DNA of 56,848 nucleotides, from positions 1 through 56,848 of the forward strand of contig JAJDVY010000014.1 of the NCBI GenBank assembly GCA_022825885.1. The letters run 5' to 3'. A model generated the notes under the pieces. The model made no database searches, was not told where the DNA came from, and saw only the letters and a program-made list of their open reading frames with translations. Both the position numbers and the translations under genes were made by a program. Below are positions 9,480 through 19,285 of the stretch, piece by piece; the stretch's first letter is position 1, and the number at the start of each line of letters is the position of its first letter. The DNA is from Nitrospirales bacterium. Its GTDB lineage: Bacteria > Nitrospirota > Nitrospiria > Nitrospirales > UBA8639.

Positions 9480-10785
9480 ACGGCTCATTACGAGCTTCCA
9501 GAACATCCTTAAAATACCGGAGTTACGTAGCCGTGTCCTGTTTACGTTGGCAATGTTGGCTGTGTACCGGATTGGAGCTCATATTCCGACTCCGGGGATC
9601 AACAATGATGAACTGGCGCAATTCTTATTGGATCAAGGCGGAGCCCTTCTCGGGTTCCTGGACATTTTTTCCGGAGGGTCGTTATCGCGGTTAACGATTT
9701 TTGCTCTGGGCATCATGCCCTACATCAGTGCGTCGATTATCCTGCAACTCTTGACGGTGGTAGTCCCGCATTTATCGAAACTCGCCAAGGAGGGTGAACG
9801 AGGAAGAAAAACGATCATTCAATATACCCGTTACGGGACCATCGGGATTGCCCTGATCCAAGGGTTCGGGATTGCCTTGGGCCTCGAAGGCATGAACGGC
9901 GGTCAATACGTGTTGGAGCCGGGATGGCCGTTTCGGTTCATGACTGTGATTACCCTGACCGCGGGGACCGCGTTTCTTATGTGGTTGGGGGAACAAATCA
10001 CCGAGCGCGGAGTGGGGAACGGCATCTCGCTGATTATTTTTGCAGGGATCGTCGCCCGTCTTCCAAGCGCGGTTGCCCAAACTTTTGAAATGTACAGGGT
10101 CGGGGAACTCAGCCTGCTCTTCCTGATCTTGTTGGTCGTGAGCATGTTGGCCGTGATTACGGCCATCGTGTTCTTGGAAAGTGGAAGACGACGGGTTCCG
10201 GTTCAATATGCCAAACGGGTTGTCGGCCGCAGGGTGTACGGGGGGCAAAGCACGCATATCCCCTTGAAAATCAATACGGCAGGCGTGATCCCGCCGATTT
10301 TTGCGTCTTCGATTATTGCCTTTCCGGCCACGATTACCTCATTTATTCAGGTGCCGTGGGTGCAGGCCCTGGGGGCGCATTTGGCGCCGGGCTCGGTTGT
10401 CTATACGTTGATGTACGTCAGCATGATTATTTTCTTCTGTTTTTTCTATACGGCGGTCGTGTTGAATCCGGTCGATATGGCAGACAACATGAAAAAGTAT
10501 GGAGGCTTTATCCCTGGCATTCGTCCTGGGCAGCGAACGGCCGATTATATTTACCGGGTTCTTACCAGGATTACGTTTGCGGGATCCATTTACCTGGCGA
10601 TTGTCTGTGTGATTCCGGAATTGTTGATTTATAGGCTGAACGTGCCCTTTTATTTTGGAGGCACATCGTTGTTGATTGTCGTGGGGGTCGGGTTGGATAC
10701 CGCCCAGCAAATCGAGTCTCACATGCTGATGCGGAATTATGAAGGGTTCCTGGCCAAGGGACGGTTGAAAGGCCGGAGCAGCTAG
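9472..10785 (+). CDS. secY: Protein translocase channel subunit SecY
   Basis: SecY is the pore of the Sec translocon in the inner membrane. The chosen start is GTG 9472, eight bases before the end of rplO; the reading frame is open further upstream inside rplO, but conservation begins at [20 protein letters not shown]. The 437-residue protein has about ten hydrophobic helices, the plug-region segment [20 protein letters not shown], and the cytosolic loop [15 protein letters not shown] before the C-terminal half. It is linked with rplO and adk, the usual order. Confidence 0.96.
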   Translation: MLERLITSFQNILKIPELRSRVLFTLAMLAVYRIGAHIPTPGINNDELAQFLLDQGGALLGFLDIFSGGSLSRLTIFALGIMPYISASIILQLLTVVVPHLSKLAKEGERGRKTIIQYTRYGTIGIALIQGFGIALGLEGMNGGQYVLEPGWPFRFMTVITLTAGTAFLMWLGEQITERGVGNGISLIIFAGIVARLPSAVAQTFEMYRVGELSLLFLILLVVSMLAVITAIVFLESGRRRVPVQYAKRVVGRRVYGGQSTHIPLKINTAGVIPPIFASSIIAFPATITSFIQVPWVQALGAHLAPGSVVYTLMYVSMIIFFCFFYTAVVLNPVDMADNMKKYGGFIPGIRPGQRTADYIYRVLTRITFAGSIYLAIVCVIPELLIYRLNVPFYFGGTSLLIVVGVGLDTAQQIESHMLMRNYEGFLAKGRLKGRSS

Positions 10786-10791
10786 TACGCC

Positions 10792-11439
10792 ATGCGACTG
10801 GTTTTTTTAGGTGCGCCCGGAGTCGGCAAGGGCACGCAGGCCGAAATGGTTGCGGCCAAATTGTCGATACCAAAAATTTCCACGGGGGACTTGTTGCGAA
10901 CGGGTGTGGCCCAAAAGACGCGGTTGGGGCTTGAAGCGCAGCAGTACATGACGCGAGGTGAACTCGTGCCTGACAACGTGGTGATCGGCCTCGTCGAGGA
11001 AAAAATCGCGTCCTCCGAATGTGAAAAGGGATTTATTCTTGACGGATTTCCGCGAACCATTCTTCAGGCGGACGCCCTGTCAAGTATTCTTCGGAATCAG
11101 GAGGTGTCGCTGGACCGGGTTATCTATTTCGTGATCCCCCGCGAGGAAGTGGTGAGGCGGTTGAGCGGACGAAGAAGTTGTTCGGCTTGCTCGGCGGTGT
11201 ATCATGTCGATTATGTGCCGCCCAAGCAGGAAGGGCGTTGCGATGAGTGTGGGGCAGCCCTTGTTCAACGTAGTGACGATAAACGGGAGACGGTGGAATC
11301 GAGACTCGTGGTCTATGAAGAGCAAACGTCCCCCTTAATTGACTATTATCGAGAGAAAAACGTGTTGGCCGAATTGGACGGCACGGGATCCCCTGAAGAG
11401 GTTCAAGAGCGGTTGCTTGTGTTGGTGTCCGGGGTGTAG
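10792..11439 (+). CDS. adk: Adenylate kinase, zinc-binding LID
   Basis: The enzyme interconverts ATP plus AMP and two ADP. The P-loop GAPGVGKGTQA is at residues 8-17 and the AMP-binding DGFPRT at 84-89. Cysteines 130, 133, 150 and 153 in the LID form the four-cysteine zinc site of the long form. It is 215 residues long and starts six bases after secY. map follows directly. Confidence 0.97.
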   Translation: MRLVFLGAPGVGKGTQAEMVAAKLSIPKISTGDLLRTGVAQKTRLGLEAQQYMTRGELVPDNVVIGLVEEKIASSECEKGFILDGFPRTILQADALSSILRNQEVSLDRVIYFVIPREEVVRRLSGRRSCSACSAVYHVDYVPPKQEGRCDECGAALVQRSDDKRETVESRLVVYEEQTSPLIDYYREKNVLAELDGTGSPEEVQERLLVLVSGV

Positions 11440-11445
11440 CGCTGC

Positions 11446-12219
11446 ATGATCATGCTCAAGACCGAGGAAGAAATTGCGTTGATGGCCCGGGCTTCAAAGA
11501 TCGTGGCTGAAGCGCATCAGGTGCTTCAACAGGAGGTTAGGCCAGGGGTGACCACGTTGTATTTGGACGAACTGGCCGAGACGTTCATTCGTGACCACGG
11601 GGGCGTTCCGGCCTTCAAGGGGTACCGCAGTTTCCCCAATGCTTTATGTGCCTCGGTGAATCATGAAGTGGTCCACGGGATTCCTTCCAACCGGGAGTTG
11701 AAGGACGGGGACATCGTCGGGCTTGACTTGGGGGCGATTGTTCAGGGATTTTATGGCGATGGAGCCGTGACGGTGCCCGTGGGCTGCGTTTCGGACGACG
11801 TCGAACATCTGCTCAAAGTCACGGAAGCAGCGATGCATCAGGGGATCGATCAAGCCCGGGTAGGCAATCGGCTGTCCGACATCGGGCATGCGATTCAGCG
11901 TTACGTGGAAGCGCACGGGTTTTCCGTCGTGCGGGATTTTGTGGGGCATGGGATCGGTCGGCAACTGCATGAGGAACCTCAAGTCCCCAATTATGGACGT
12001 CCGGGGCAAGGCTCGCGCCTTCAGTTTGGGATGGTGTTGGCTATCGAGCCCATGGTGAACGTCGGGGGGCCGCAGGTGAAAGTGTTGGCCGATCAATGGA
12101 CCGCCGTCACAAAAGATGGGAGCCTCTCGGCGCATTTTGAACATACCGTGGCGATCCAACCCGAAGGGCCGCCCGTGATTCTGACGACGGTCAAGGAGCA
12201 CGTAAGCGTCAATTCATAG
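11446..12219 (+). CDS. map: Methionine aminopeptidase, type I
   Basis: The enzyme removes the initiator methionine from new proteins. The two-metal site is visible: the two aspartates in GLDLGA and GDGAVTV, the histidine in GHGIGRQLHE, and glutamates in IEPM and FEHTVA. Substrate-pocket histidine VNHEVVHGIP is also present. The 257 residues fit the short type I form without an N-terminal zinc finger. It lies between adk and infA. Confidence 0.97.
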   Translation: MIMLKTEEEIALMARASKIVAEAHQVLQQEVRPGVTTLYLDELAETFIRDHGGVPAFKGYRSFPNALCASVNHEVVHGIPSNRELKDGDIVGLDLGAIVQGFYGDGAVTVPVGCVSDDVEHLLKVTEAAMHQGIDQARVGNRLSDIGHAIQRYVEAHGFSVVRDFVGHGIGRQLHEEPQVPNYGRPGQGSRLQFGMVLAIEPMVNVGGPQVKVLADQWTAVTKDGSLSAHFEHTVAIQPEGPPVILTTVKEHVSVNS

Positions 12220-12237
12220 TGACGCGGTTTCAGGCTG

Positions 12238-12456
12238 ATGGCAAAGGAAGACGTCATTGAGGTCCAAGGGGTGATCATGGAAACGTTGCCCAATGCCATG
12301 TTTCGGGTTCAATTGGAGAGTGGACATAAGATTTTGGCGCATATTTCAGGGAAGATGCGCATGCATTTTATTCGCATTCTCCCGGGTGATAAAGTGACCG
12401 TGGAGTTGTCTCCGTATGACCTCACGAGAGGACGGATCACCTATCGCTTCAAATAG
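12238..12456 (+). CDS. infA: Translation initiation factor IF-1
   Basis: IF-1 is a single OB-fold that blocks the A site during initiation. The 72-residue product has the family segments [20 protein letters not shown] and [20 protein letters not shown] (residues 2-21 and 48-67), the standard length, and the standard place before rpmJ. Confidence 0.97.
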   Translation: MAKEDVIEVQGVIMETLPNAMFRVQLESGHKILAHISGKMRMHFIRILPGDKVTVELSPYDLTRGRITYRFK

Positions 12457-12475
12457 CAAGGAGAGGTATGCTCTC

Positions 12476-12589
12476 ATGAAAGTCAAATCGTCCGTTAAAC
12501 CGATGTGTTCAAAATGCATTGTCTTCCGGCGACGCGGTATTGTTCGGGTCCGATGCAGCAACCCGCGCCATAAACAGAGACAAGGGTAA
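12476..12589 (+). CDS. rpmJ: 50S ribosomal protein L36
   Basis: This is a 37-codon gene. The product begins [20 protein letters not shown] and ends NPRHKQRQG. Cys11, Cys14, Cys27 and His32 form the zinc site, so it is the zinc-binding type of L36. AGGAGAGG lies about ten bases before the ATG. It sits between infA and rpsM as in most bacteria. Confidence 0.96.
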   Translation: MKVKSSVKPMCSKCIVFRRRGIVRVRCSNPRHKQRQG

Positions 12590-12624
12590 GGCGGAAGGCC
12601 GCGTCAGGTGAAGAAGGAGGGGAC

Positions 12625-12993
12625 ATGGCTCGGATAGCAGGCGTCGATCTGCCCGTGGGTAAACGCATTGAGATAGGCTTGACCTACATTTACGGGATTG
12701 GGCCGTGGAGTGCGAGGAAGATTTTACAAAAGGCCGGCATTGATTCCGCCGTGCGCGTCAAGGATCTTCGTGAGGAAGACATTGTCAAACTTCGGGAAAC
12801 GATTGATAAAGATTACACCGTGGAGGGGGATCTTCGAAAGGAAATCACTCTCAGCATCAAACGACTGATCGATACGGGGACTTATAGAGGGCTTCGTCAT
12901 CGCAGGGGGCTTCCCGTTCGTGGTCAACGAACCAAAACGAATTCACGAACCCGGAAAGGGAAGCGGGCGTCGATCGGCCGGTCCAAAAAATAA
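12625..12993 (+). CDS. rpsM: 30S ribosomal protein S13
   Basis: S13 bridges the small-subunit head to L5 and contacts P-site tRNA. The 122-residue product starts [20 protein letters not shown] and has the helix-turn-helix-like [19 protein letters not shown] near residues 22-40. The basic tail [19 protein letters not shown] is intact. AGGAGGGG precedes the ATG. It is the first gene of the alpha segment. Confidence 0.97.
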   Translation: MARIAGVDLPVGKRIEIGLTYIYGIGPWSARKILQKAGIDSAVRVKDLREEDIVKLRETIDKDYTVEGDLRKEITLSIKRLIDTGTYRGLRHRRGLPVRGQRTKTNSRTRKGKRASIGRSKK

Positions 12994-13013
12994 ACAGCGA
13001 TCCAGGTGAGGGC

Positions 13014-13397
13014 ATGAGCGTAAAAAAAGGTCGGAAAAAAGAGAAAAAAATCGTGCAAATGGGGATTGCCCATATTCAGGCGTCTTTTAACAATACACTG
13101 GTTACCATTACCGACATGAGCGGCAATACGGTTTCGTGGTCGAACGCGGGCGGCCTGGGTTTCAAGGGGGCCAGGAAGAGTACTCCCTTTGCGGCGACGC
13201 GCGTGGGGGAAGCGGCCGGTCGAAAAGCGATGGAGCAGGGTATGCGCCAGATCGACGTGTACGTCAACGGCCCGGGGTCGGGACGTGAATCGGCGGTGCG
13301 CGCGCTGCAATCCGTGGGTCTGCGCGTGAATTTGATTCGTGACGTGACGCCGGTTCCCCATAATGGATGTCGGCCGCCAAAACGGCGGCGGGTGTGA
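13014..13397 (+). CDS. rpsK: 30S ribosomal protein S11
   Basis: S11 lines the platform near the E site and anti-Shine-Dalgarno region. The 127-residue product has the conserved [20 protein letters not shown] near residues 17-36 and the C-terminal [16 protein letters not shown] run of lysines (KKGRKKEKK) opens the protein. It follows rpsM after 20 bases. Confidence 0.97.
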   Translation: MSVKKGRKKEKKIVQMGIAHIQASFNNTLVTITDMSGNTVSWSNAGGLGFKGARKSTPFAATRVGEAAGRKAMEQGMRQIDVYVNGPGSGRESAVRALQSVGLRVNLIRDVTPVPHNGCRPPKRRRV

Positions 13398-13467
13398 GCG
13401 GTGATGGACTCAACCTTCAGACGCGTCAGGGTGGAATCTGAAGTTTTGAAAGTGAGAGGGTAGAGAC

Positions 13468-14094
13468 GTGGCAAATTATCGTGGTCCAGTATGCAGGATT
13501 TGTCGAAGAGAAGGCGTCAAGCTGTTCCTGAAGGGAACACGTTGCATGACCGACAAGTGTGCGATCGAACGTCGAAGTTATCCTCCGGGGCAACATGGGC
13601 AATCTCGACCGCGTGTCACGGATTACAGCATGCAGCTTCGTGAGAAACAGAAATTGCGTCGGATGTACGCCGTACAGGAGCGCCAGTTTCGCGGGACCTT
13701 TGAGCGTGCTGAACGTCAGGAGGGCGTCACGGGTGAGAATCTTCTGGCGCTGCTTGAGCGACGGTTGGATAACGTCGTCTACCGGATCGGATTGGCATTT
13801 TCGCGCAAGCAGGCTCGCCAATTGGTCAATCATGGTCATATTTTGGTCAATGGCCGGAAAACCGACATTCCTTCGTATACGACGGCCGTGGGAGACGTCA
13901 TTCAAGTCAGGCCGCGGAGTGCGGAATTGGTGGCGATTAAAGCGGCGGCGGATGCCGCCGATAACCTCCCGGTCGTCAACTGGATCGACTGTGACCGTGA
14001 CGCGTTGAAAGGGACGATTCGGGCCGTGCCGACGAAAGATGACATCGGGGCTCCGGTCAATGAACAAATCATTGTCGAGTTATATTCTCGCTAG
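13468..14094 (+). CDS. rpsD: 30S ribosomal protein S4, zinc-binding form
   Basis: S4 starts assembly of the small subunit and in some bacteria represses the alpha operon. The 208-residue protein has an N-terminal zinc knuckle with cysteines 9, 12, 26 and 31 (VCRICRR and RCMTDKC), the form found in many Gram-positives and other phyla but not in E. coli. The S4 RNA-binding motif [20 protein letters not shown] is near residues 93-112. Confidence 0.97.
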   Translation: MANYRGPVCRICRREGVKLFLKGTRCMTDKCAIERRSYPPGQHGQSRPRVTDYSMQLREKQKLRRMYAVQERQFRGTFERAERQEGVTGENLLALLERRLDNVVYRIGLAFSRKQARQLVNHGHILVNGRKTDIPSYTTAVGDVIQVRPRSAELVAIKAAADAADNLPVVNWIDCDRDALKGTIRAVPTKDDIGAPVNEQIIVELYSR

Positions 14095-14166
14095 CACGTA
14101 ACGGGTTGGCGAGCCGGACGTGAGCCGAGAACTTGGCTGTGCCGGATTGAGGTGAAAGGGGACGTA

Positions 14167-15162
14167 ATGAACAAAGGGATCAAGGATTTTCAGTTGCCGA
14201 TGCGACTGGAATTGGAAAAAGAAACAGCCTCGCCCACCTATGGAAAGTTTACGGCAGAGCCCTTTGAACGCGGGTTTGGGACTACGGTCGGGAATTCCTT
14301 GCGGCGCGTGCTGTTGTCCTCCTTAACCGGGGCGGCCGTGACATCCGTCAAGATCGAAGGGGCGTTTCATGAATTTTCCACCCTTCCCGGCGTCATCGAA
14401 GACGTGACCATTATTATCTTGAACGTCAAGAATCTTCGGCTGAAGCTGCATACCGACAAATCGAAAGCGATGCGGTTAAAGAAGAAAGGGCCGGGTCAAG
14501 TCAGTGCCGCCGATATTCAGCATGATGCGGATATCGCCATTTTGAACCCGGATCTGCATATTGCCACGTTGGACAAAGATGGGATGCTTGACGTGGAGTT
14601 GATCGTGAAGCCGGGCCGCGGGTACGTGCCGGCGGAACGCAATAAAGAGGAAGGATTGCCCATCGGCGTCATTCCGGTCGACTCGATTTTTTCCCCGATT
14701 AAACGCGTCAACTTTCACGTGGAAAATGCCCGTGTCGGCCGTGTGACCGATTATGACAAATTGAATCTTGAGATTTGGACCGACGGAAGCGTCACCCCGC
14801 AAGAAGCCGTTTCTTCTTCGGCCTCCATTCTTCGGGAGCATTTGGCTATTTGTATTCCCAGTGAAGAGATGAAAGAAGTGGAGCATGATTCCGCGCATGA
14901 GGAAACACAAGCCGAATTGAACAAACATCTGACTCGAAGCGTCAATGAACTGGAGCTTTCCGTCCGTGCGGCGAATTGTCTGAAAAATGCGAATATCAAG
15001 ACCATTGAAGATCTCGTGCAGAAGACGGAAATCGAGATGCTGAAAACCAAAAATTTCGGGAAAAAGTCTCTTAACGAAATCAAGGAAGTCTTGGCCGAAA
15101 TGGGGTTGAGCTTGGGCCTCAGACGAGAAAATCTGGTGCAGACCAACAACGAACCACATTAA
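14167..15162 (+). CDS. rpoA: RNA polymerase alpha subunit
   Basis: Alpha dimerises to start assembly of RNA polymerase and its C-terminal domain touches promoters and activators. ATG 14167 is preferred over the in-frame GTG at 14152 because AAAGGGG is spaced five bases before it. The 331-residue product has the dimerisation segment [20 protein letters not shown] near residues 37-56 and the C-terminal domain [19 protein letters not shown]. The two domains are joined by a charged linker rich in Glu and His. Confidence 0.97.
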   Translation: MNKGIKDFQLPMRLELEKETASPTYGKFTAEPFERGFGTTVGNSLRRVLLSSLTGAAVTSVKIEGAFHEFSTLPGVIEDVTIIILNVKNLRLKLHTDKSKAMRLKKKGPGQVSAADIQHDADIAILNPDLHIATLDKDGMLDVELIVKPGRGYVPAERNKEEGLPIGVIPVDSIFSPIKRVNFHVENARVGRVTDYDKLNLEIWTDGSVTPQEAVSSSASILREHLAICIPSEEMKEVEHDSAHEETQAELNKHLTRSVNELELSVRAANCLKNANIKTIEDLVQKTEIEMLKTKNFGKKSLNEIKEVLAEMGLSLGLRRENLVQTNNEPH

Positions 15163-15185
15163 CATCTTATCAAGAGAGCGACGGC

Positions 15186-15593
15186 GTGCGACATCGAAAA
15201 AAAGGCAGACAATTAGGGCGAAATACCAAGCATCGACACGCGATGTTCCGCAACTTGGTCACTGCGTTACTGGAGCACGAACGTATCGAGACCACGGAGG
15301 CGAAAGCCAAAGAACTGCGTGGCCTTACGGAAAGAATGATCACCTTGGGGAAAGAGGGGTCTCTGCATGCGCGCAGGCAAGCCTTGAATGTTATCCGAAA
15401 AAAAGACGTCGTCTCCAAATTGTTCAGTGACGTTGCCGGACGGTTCAATCGTCGGTCCGGAGGGTACGTTCGGATCATCCCAACGAGACGGCGCCCCGGG
15501 GACGCGGCGGAACTGGTGGCGGTAGAGTTGATTGAACGCGGGCCGGTGAGTGCGGACGTTGACGAATCGGCGACCGAAGACAACGCGTCATAA
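15186..15593 (+). CDS. rplQ: 50S ribosomal protein L17
   Basis: L17 is a large-subunit protein near the tunnel exit. The 135-residue product begins at GTG 15186 behind AGAGAGCGACGGC. It has the family start RHRKKGRQLGRNTKHRHAMF and the core GGYVRIIPTRRRPGDAAELV near residues 90-109. It is the last ribosomal gene; 189 bases without a gene separate it from lptC. Confidence 0.97.
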   Translation: MRHRKKGRQLGRNTKHRHAMFRNLVTALLEHERIETTEAKAKELRGLTERMITLGKEGSLHARRQALNVIRKKDVVSKLFSDVAGRFNRRSGGYVRIIPTRRRPGDAAELVAVELIERGPVSADVDESATEDNAS

Positions 15594-15782
15594 GCTTTTT
15601 GGTAGTCCCTTCTTCCTGACACGTCCGGCCTTATGGGAGTCTGTGGCGCGTCAGCCTGCCTTCGTGGATTTCCCATCCATCGTTAAACGACAGCGCATCT
15701 CAACGACCTTTAGTTTACTTGGTTGGGGGCGTATGGTATTGTGTTTCAAGTTCATTTCAAGCCCGCATTGACGTGTTAATGT

Positions 15783-16352
15783 ATGAAGTTTCGTTCCGGG
15801 ATTCGATGGATTCTAAGAGGGGCGACCCTGTGTTTGGCGGGCTTTCTCGGGTATATCCTCATGCAGCAAATGCAGTCCAATCATCCCCTTCCGGTCGTGA
15901 CGGAACCGGTCTTTGAAAAGACAGATGCAGACATAGAAGGTTTTGTGTACCGCCAAACCGAAAACGGACGGATCCAGTGGGAGGTGGAAGCGCAAAAAGC
16001 GGAAAGCCACGAGTCCGAACAACACGTCCTGTTGACGCGGGTTCAGATTCGCTTGTTCGGCAAGGCGGGGCAACACATGGAATTAGAGGCTGAAGAAGGA
16101 ACGATCAATACGGCCAGCGGCGATTTTGATCTACGCAATGAGGATGAATTGATAGCGATTGATTTGGTCAATGGATATACGATCCTGACGTCCCACGTAC
16201 ACTGGGTGGATGCGGAGCAGACAATCAGCACGGATAGGCCGGTGATGATTCATGGTCCGGGATTCACCATAACGGGTAGCGGGTTGGTGGCAGAGTTGAA
16301 AACAGAAAAATTAGGAGTGCTTGATGATGTCCACGTTCAAATTACGTCTTGA
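15783..16352 (+). CDS. lptC: LPS export protein LptC
   Basis: LptC is an inner-membrane-anchored periplasmic protein that passes lipopolysaccharide from LptB2FG to LptA. The 189-residue product has one N-terminal membrane anchor (about residues 8-27) followed by a beta-rich domain with YRQTENGRIQWEVEAQKAE near residues 57-75, a pattern typical of the LptC/YrbK family. The family diverges in sequence, so the call leans on architecture and on the lptA and lptB genes next door. It overlaps lptA by 29 bases. Confidence 0.88.
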   Translation: MKFRSGIRWILRGATLCLAGFLGYILMQQMQSNHPLPVVTEPVFEKTDADIEGFVYRQTENGRIQWEVEAQKAESHESEQHVLLTRVQIRLFGKAGQHMELEAEEGTINTASGDFDLRNEDELIAIDLVNGYTILTSHVHWVDAEQTISTDRPVMIHGPGFTITGSGLVAELKTEKLGVLDDVHVQITS

Positions 16353-16848
16353 ATCCGGCCATCCGATCCTCATCGGATTACTGGTTTTTGTCTTCGTGTC
16401 GGGGCAGGCCATTCCTGGCACCCTTGCGCAGAAAAAAGAGGAAACAACGATTACGTCAGAAACAATGACGGTCCAGGGAAAATCCAAACAAACGATCTTC
16501 GAAGGTACGGTGGTCTTCAAGAAAGGGAATTTCATCATGCGGTCCGACCACATGGTCGTGACGTTTAAAAAGGACGCGCAAGACGGAAGCCAAGAAAAGG
16601 AAGGAGGGCCTTCGGGGCAAGTTGACCACATTGAGGCCAACGGCAAAGTGGTCATTGAGAAATCGGATGGGAAGGCAACGTGCGGGCACGCCCTGTACGA
16701 CAAAGATGAAGAAAAACTTGTCCTGACGAAGTCGCCGGTGGCCTGGCAAGGTGGGACAAAGGTTGAAGGCTCCCAAATGACCATGTTTTTAAAGGAAAAT
16801 CGAAGCATCGTCGAAGGGGGATCCCGTGTGGTGATCCTCGAAGAGTAA
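16324..16848 (+). CDS. lptA: LPS transport periplasmic protein LptA
   Basis: LptA forms the periplasmic bridge that carries lipopolysaccharide to the outer membrane. A signal peptide (LRLESGHPILIGLLVFVFVS, cleavage near AIPGTLA-QKK) is followed by the OstA-type beta-jellyroll pattern: ITSETMTVQGKSKQTIFEG, then FIMRSDHMVVTFK, then DHIEANGKVVIEKSDGKATC. It is 174 residues from ATG 16324, and ATG 16327 is also possible. Its start lies inside lptC. Confidence 0.9.
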   Translation: MMSTFKLRLESGHPILIGLLVFVFVSGQAIPGTLAQKKEETTITSETMTVQGKSKQTIFEGTVVFKKGNFIMRSDHMVVTFKKDAQDGSQEKEGGPSGQVDHIEANGKVVIEKSDGKATCGHALYDKDEEKLVLTKSPVAWQGGTKVEGSQMTMFLKENRSIVEGGSRVVILEE

Positions 16849-16862
16849 GGGCCGTAAGGCCG

Positions 16863-17702
16863 TTGACAACCGTTGAGTCATTGCAGCCCGTCATGGCGCA
16901 TTCCAGGATTTCCGTCAATGAACCAGAGCGTTTTGACCAGATGTCGCTGTTCGAGGCTTCCCGCAGTCACAGCAGGAAGTCTTCCCGCCTTTTCCTTAAG
17001 GACTTACGCAAAAGTTTCAAGGGGCGAGATGCCGTACGAGGCGTTTCACTGGAAGTCCAATCAGGAGAAATTGTCGGGTTACTGGGACCGAATGGAGCGG
17101 GAAAAACCACGATTTTCGACATGGTGGTTGGTCTTTGTCAGCCAGACCATGGCCAGATTTTCTTAAATCACGACCCAATCACTGACTTGCCGATGTACCA
17201 GAGGGCTCGCCGCGGCATTGGATATCTTCCGCAAGAGGCCTCTGTGTTTCGCCGATTATCCGTTCAAGATAACATTCGTGCCGTCTTGGAAACCCTGGAT
17301 CTCTCTCGTCACGAGCGTCGGGAACGATTGGAGAGTTTATTGAACGAACTCGGGTTAACCCATATTCGAAAAAGCAAAGCCTTTACGCTATCCGGCGGCG
17401 AGCGTCGTCGGTTGGAAATCACGAGGGCCTTGGCTACGACTCCTCGGTTTTTGTTGTTGGATGAACCGTTTGCCGGAATTGATCCCATTGCGGTTGCCGA
17501 CATCCAAGAAATCATTCACTCCTTGAAAAGAAAGCAAATCGGGATCCTGACGACGGATCATAACGTGCAAGAAACCCTTTCCATGACCGATCGGGCGTAT
17601 ATCATTAACGAAGGAAGGATTCTGGAGGCAGGGACTTCGGAAGCGATCGTCAGGAGCCCCAAGGTCAGAGAAATCTATTTGGGTGAGAGCTTCAGGCTCT
17701 GA
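16863..17702 (+). CDS. lptB: LPS export ABC transporter ATPase LptB
   Basis: LptB powers lipopolysaccharide extraction from the inner membrane. The Walker A GPNGAGKTT is at residues 75-83, the signature LSGGERRRLEI near 178, and Walker B RFLLLDEPFAGIDP near 197. About 40 residues before the family start (RLFLKDLRKSFKGRDAVRGV) are unconserved. The listed start is TTG with AAGG four bases upstream; ATG 16893 or ATG 16941 would shorten the tail. It ends inside the region just upstream of rpoN. Confidence 0.93.
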   Translation: MTTVESLQPVMAHSRISVNEPERFDQMSLFEASRSHSRKSSRLFLKDLRKSFKGRDAVRGVSLEVQSGEIVGLLGPNGAGKTTIFDMVVGLCQPDHGQIFLNHDPITDLPMYQRARRGIGYLPQEASVFRRLSVQDNIRAVLETLDLSRHERRERLESLLNELGLTHIRKSKAFTLSGGERRRLEITRALATTPRFLLLDEPFAGIDPIAVADIQEIIHSLKRKQIGILTTDHNVQETLSMTDRAYIINEGRILEAGTSEAIVRSPKVREIYLGESFRL

Positions 17703-17721
17703 ACGTTTCGGGCCTCTCCGG

Positions 17722-19206
17722 ATGACGGCAATGGAACTCAAACTCGATCTTCGGCTCAGTCAGAAGTTGGTGATGACGCCCCAACTTCAACAAGCCATCA
17801 AATTGCTGCAGTTATCCAGGCTGGAACTCCAGCAGGTGCTGACCCAAAACTTGCTGGAAAATCCGCTACTTGAAGAAGAGGAGGAGGAAGAGGAGAAAGA
17901 AGAAGAAAAAGAAGGGGAAGAGGAGGAAAAAAATGAAGATAGTTGGGAAGAGACCGAAACGTTCTCCGATCCACTCTCCCCCGAGGGCTGGGAAGACTAT
18001 TATGGAAGTGATTGGCGGTCCGGAGACAGTAATAGCCCCGCTGCCACGGATCACGATTTCCCTTCCTATGACCAGACGCTGACGAAACCGCCCACACTGG
18101 AAGATCACTTGTTTTGGCAATTGCAACTTTCTTCCCAGGATGAAGAAGAAAAAGCCATTGGCCATATGATCATTGGCAATCTCGATGAAGATGGGTATCT
18201 TCGCACGTCGATCGAGGAAATTGCCGAAAAATCTCGAGCATCCGTCAAAAAGGTTGATTCTGTCCTATCGTTGATTCAGACGTTCGACCCCATCGGCGTG
18301 GCTGCCAGAGATCTTCAGGAATGCTTGTTGATTCAACTCCGCCACCTTCATCAAATGCCTCTTGGCAACGGATGCCATCATGGCGGCGCGCGCCAGAAAT
18401 CCCTGCTTGAATTGCTGATCAAAAGCCACTTGCCTGATCTCCAGAAAAAGCGATACTCCACCGTTGCAAAAGCCGTCGGGAGGTTCGTCGAAGAAATTGT
18501 GGAGGCCGTGCATATTATTGAAGGGCTGGAGCCGAAACCGGGTCGTCCCTATGGTTTCGATAACAACCAGGTGATCGTTCCCGATGTCTTCGTCTTCAAA
18601 GACGAAGACGAATGGCGGGTCGTCCTCAATGACGATGGGATGCCCCGTGTTCGCCTCAATCCGTTTTATACGGACATGTTAGGAACGACCCATGGAGATG
18701 GAGACGACACGAAGGCGTACCTGGAGGATAACCGGCGAAGGGCACAGTGGATTATTCGCAGCCTTGAGCAGAGGAACAAAACAATTCTGAAAGTGGTGGA
18801 AAGTTTAACCAAATTCCAGGAACCCTTTTTGGAAAAAGGCATCCAGTGCTTGAAACCGCTCATCCTGAAGCAAGTGGCTGAAGACGTCGGCATGCATGAG
18901 TCGACCGTCAGTCGAGTGACAACGAATAAATACATGTATTGCCCTCAGGGCATGTTGGAACTCAAATTTTTCTTTAACGCCGGCATTCAACGGGCAGAAC
19001 CGGGCGCTGAAGATTTCTCTTCGATCACCGTTCGTGAGTTGATTCGTGAAATGGTCGGGCAAGAAAATTCCGGGAAACCGTTGAAAGATCAGGAAATTGT
19101 CTCGAGGTTGCGTGCCAGGGGCATTGTCATTGCCAGGCGGACGGTCGCCAAATATCGGGCCGAACTCAATATTGCCCCGGCTAGTCAGCGAAAACGGATG
19201 TATTGA
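17722..19206 (+). CDS. rpoN: RNA polymerase sigma-54 factor RpoN
   Basis: Sigma-54 directs polymerase to -24/-12 promoters that need enhancer-binding ATPases. Region I (LRLSQKLVMTPQLQQAIKLL) opens the 494-residue protein. It is followed by a very acidic linker with runs of glutamate at about residues 51-77. The core-binding domain comes next, and the RpoN box ARRTVAKYR lies near the C-terminus. The start is ATG 17722 or ATG 17731; neither has a strong ribosome binding site. lptB lies immediately upstream and rapZ downstream; the hpf and ptsN genes often found here are missing. Confidence 0.96.
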   Translation: MTAMELKLDLRLSQKLVMTPQLQQAIKLLQLSRLELQQVLTQNLLENPLLEEEEEEEEKEEEKEGEEEEKNEDSWEETETFSDPLSPEGWEDYYGSDWRSGDSNSPAATDHDFPSYDQTLTKPPTLEDHLFWQLQLSSQDEEEKAIGHMIIGNLDEDGYLRTSIEEIAEKSRASVKKVDSVLSLIQTFDPIGVAARDLQECLLIQLRHLHQMPLGNGCHHGGARQKSLLELLIKSHLPDLQKKRYSTVAKAVGRFVEEIVEAVHIIEGLEPKPGRPYGFDNNQVIVPDVFVFKDEDEWRVVLNDDGMPRVRLNPFYTDMLGTTHGDGDDTKAYLEDNRRRAQWIIRSLEQRNKTILKVVESLTKFQEPFLEKGIQCLKPLILKQVAEDVGMHESTVSRVTTNKYMYCPQGMLELKFFFNAGIQRAEPGAEDFSSITVRELIREMVGQENSGKPLKDQEIVSRLRARGIVIARRTVAKYRAELNIAPASQRKRMY

Positions 19207-19285
19207 ATCCGGCCCCGCCGTGCTGGTGTCGTCACGACGAGATTCTTGCTGGTTTTGCCATGCCTGGGGCACCGTGTAGGTCGCT

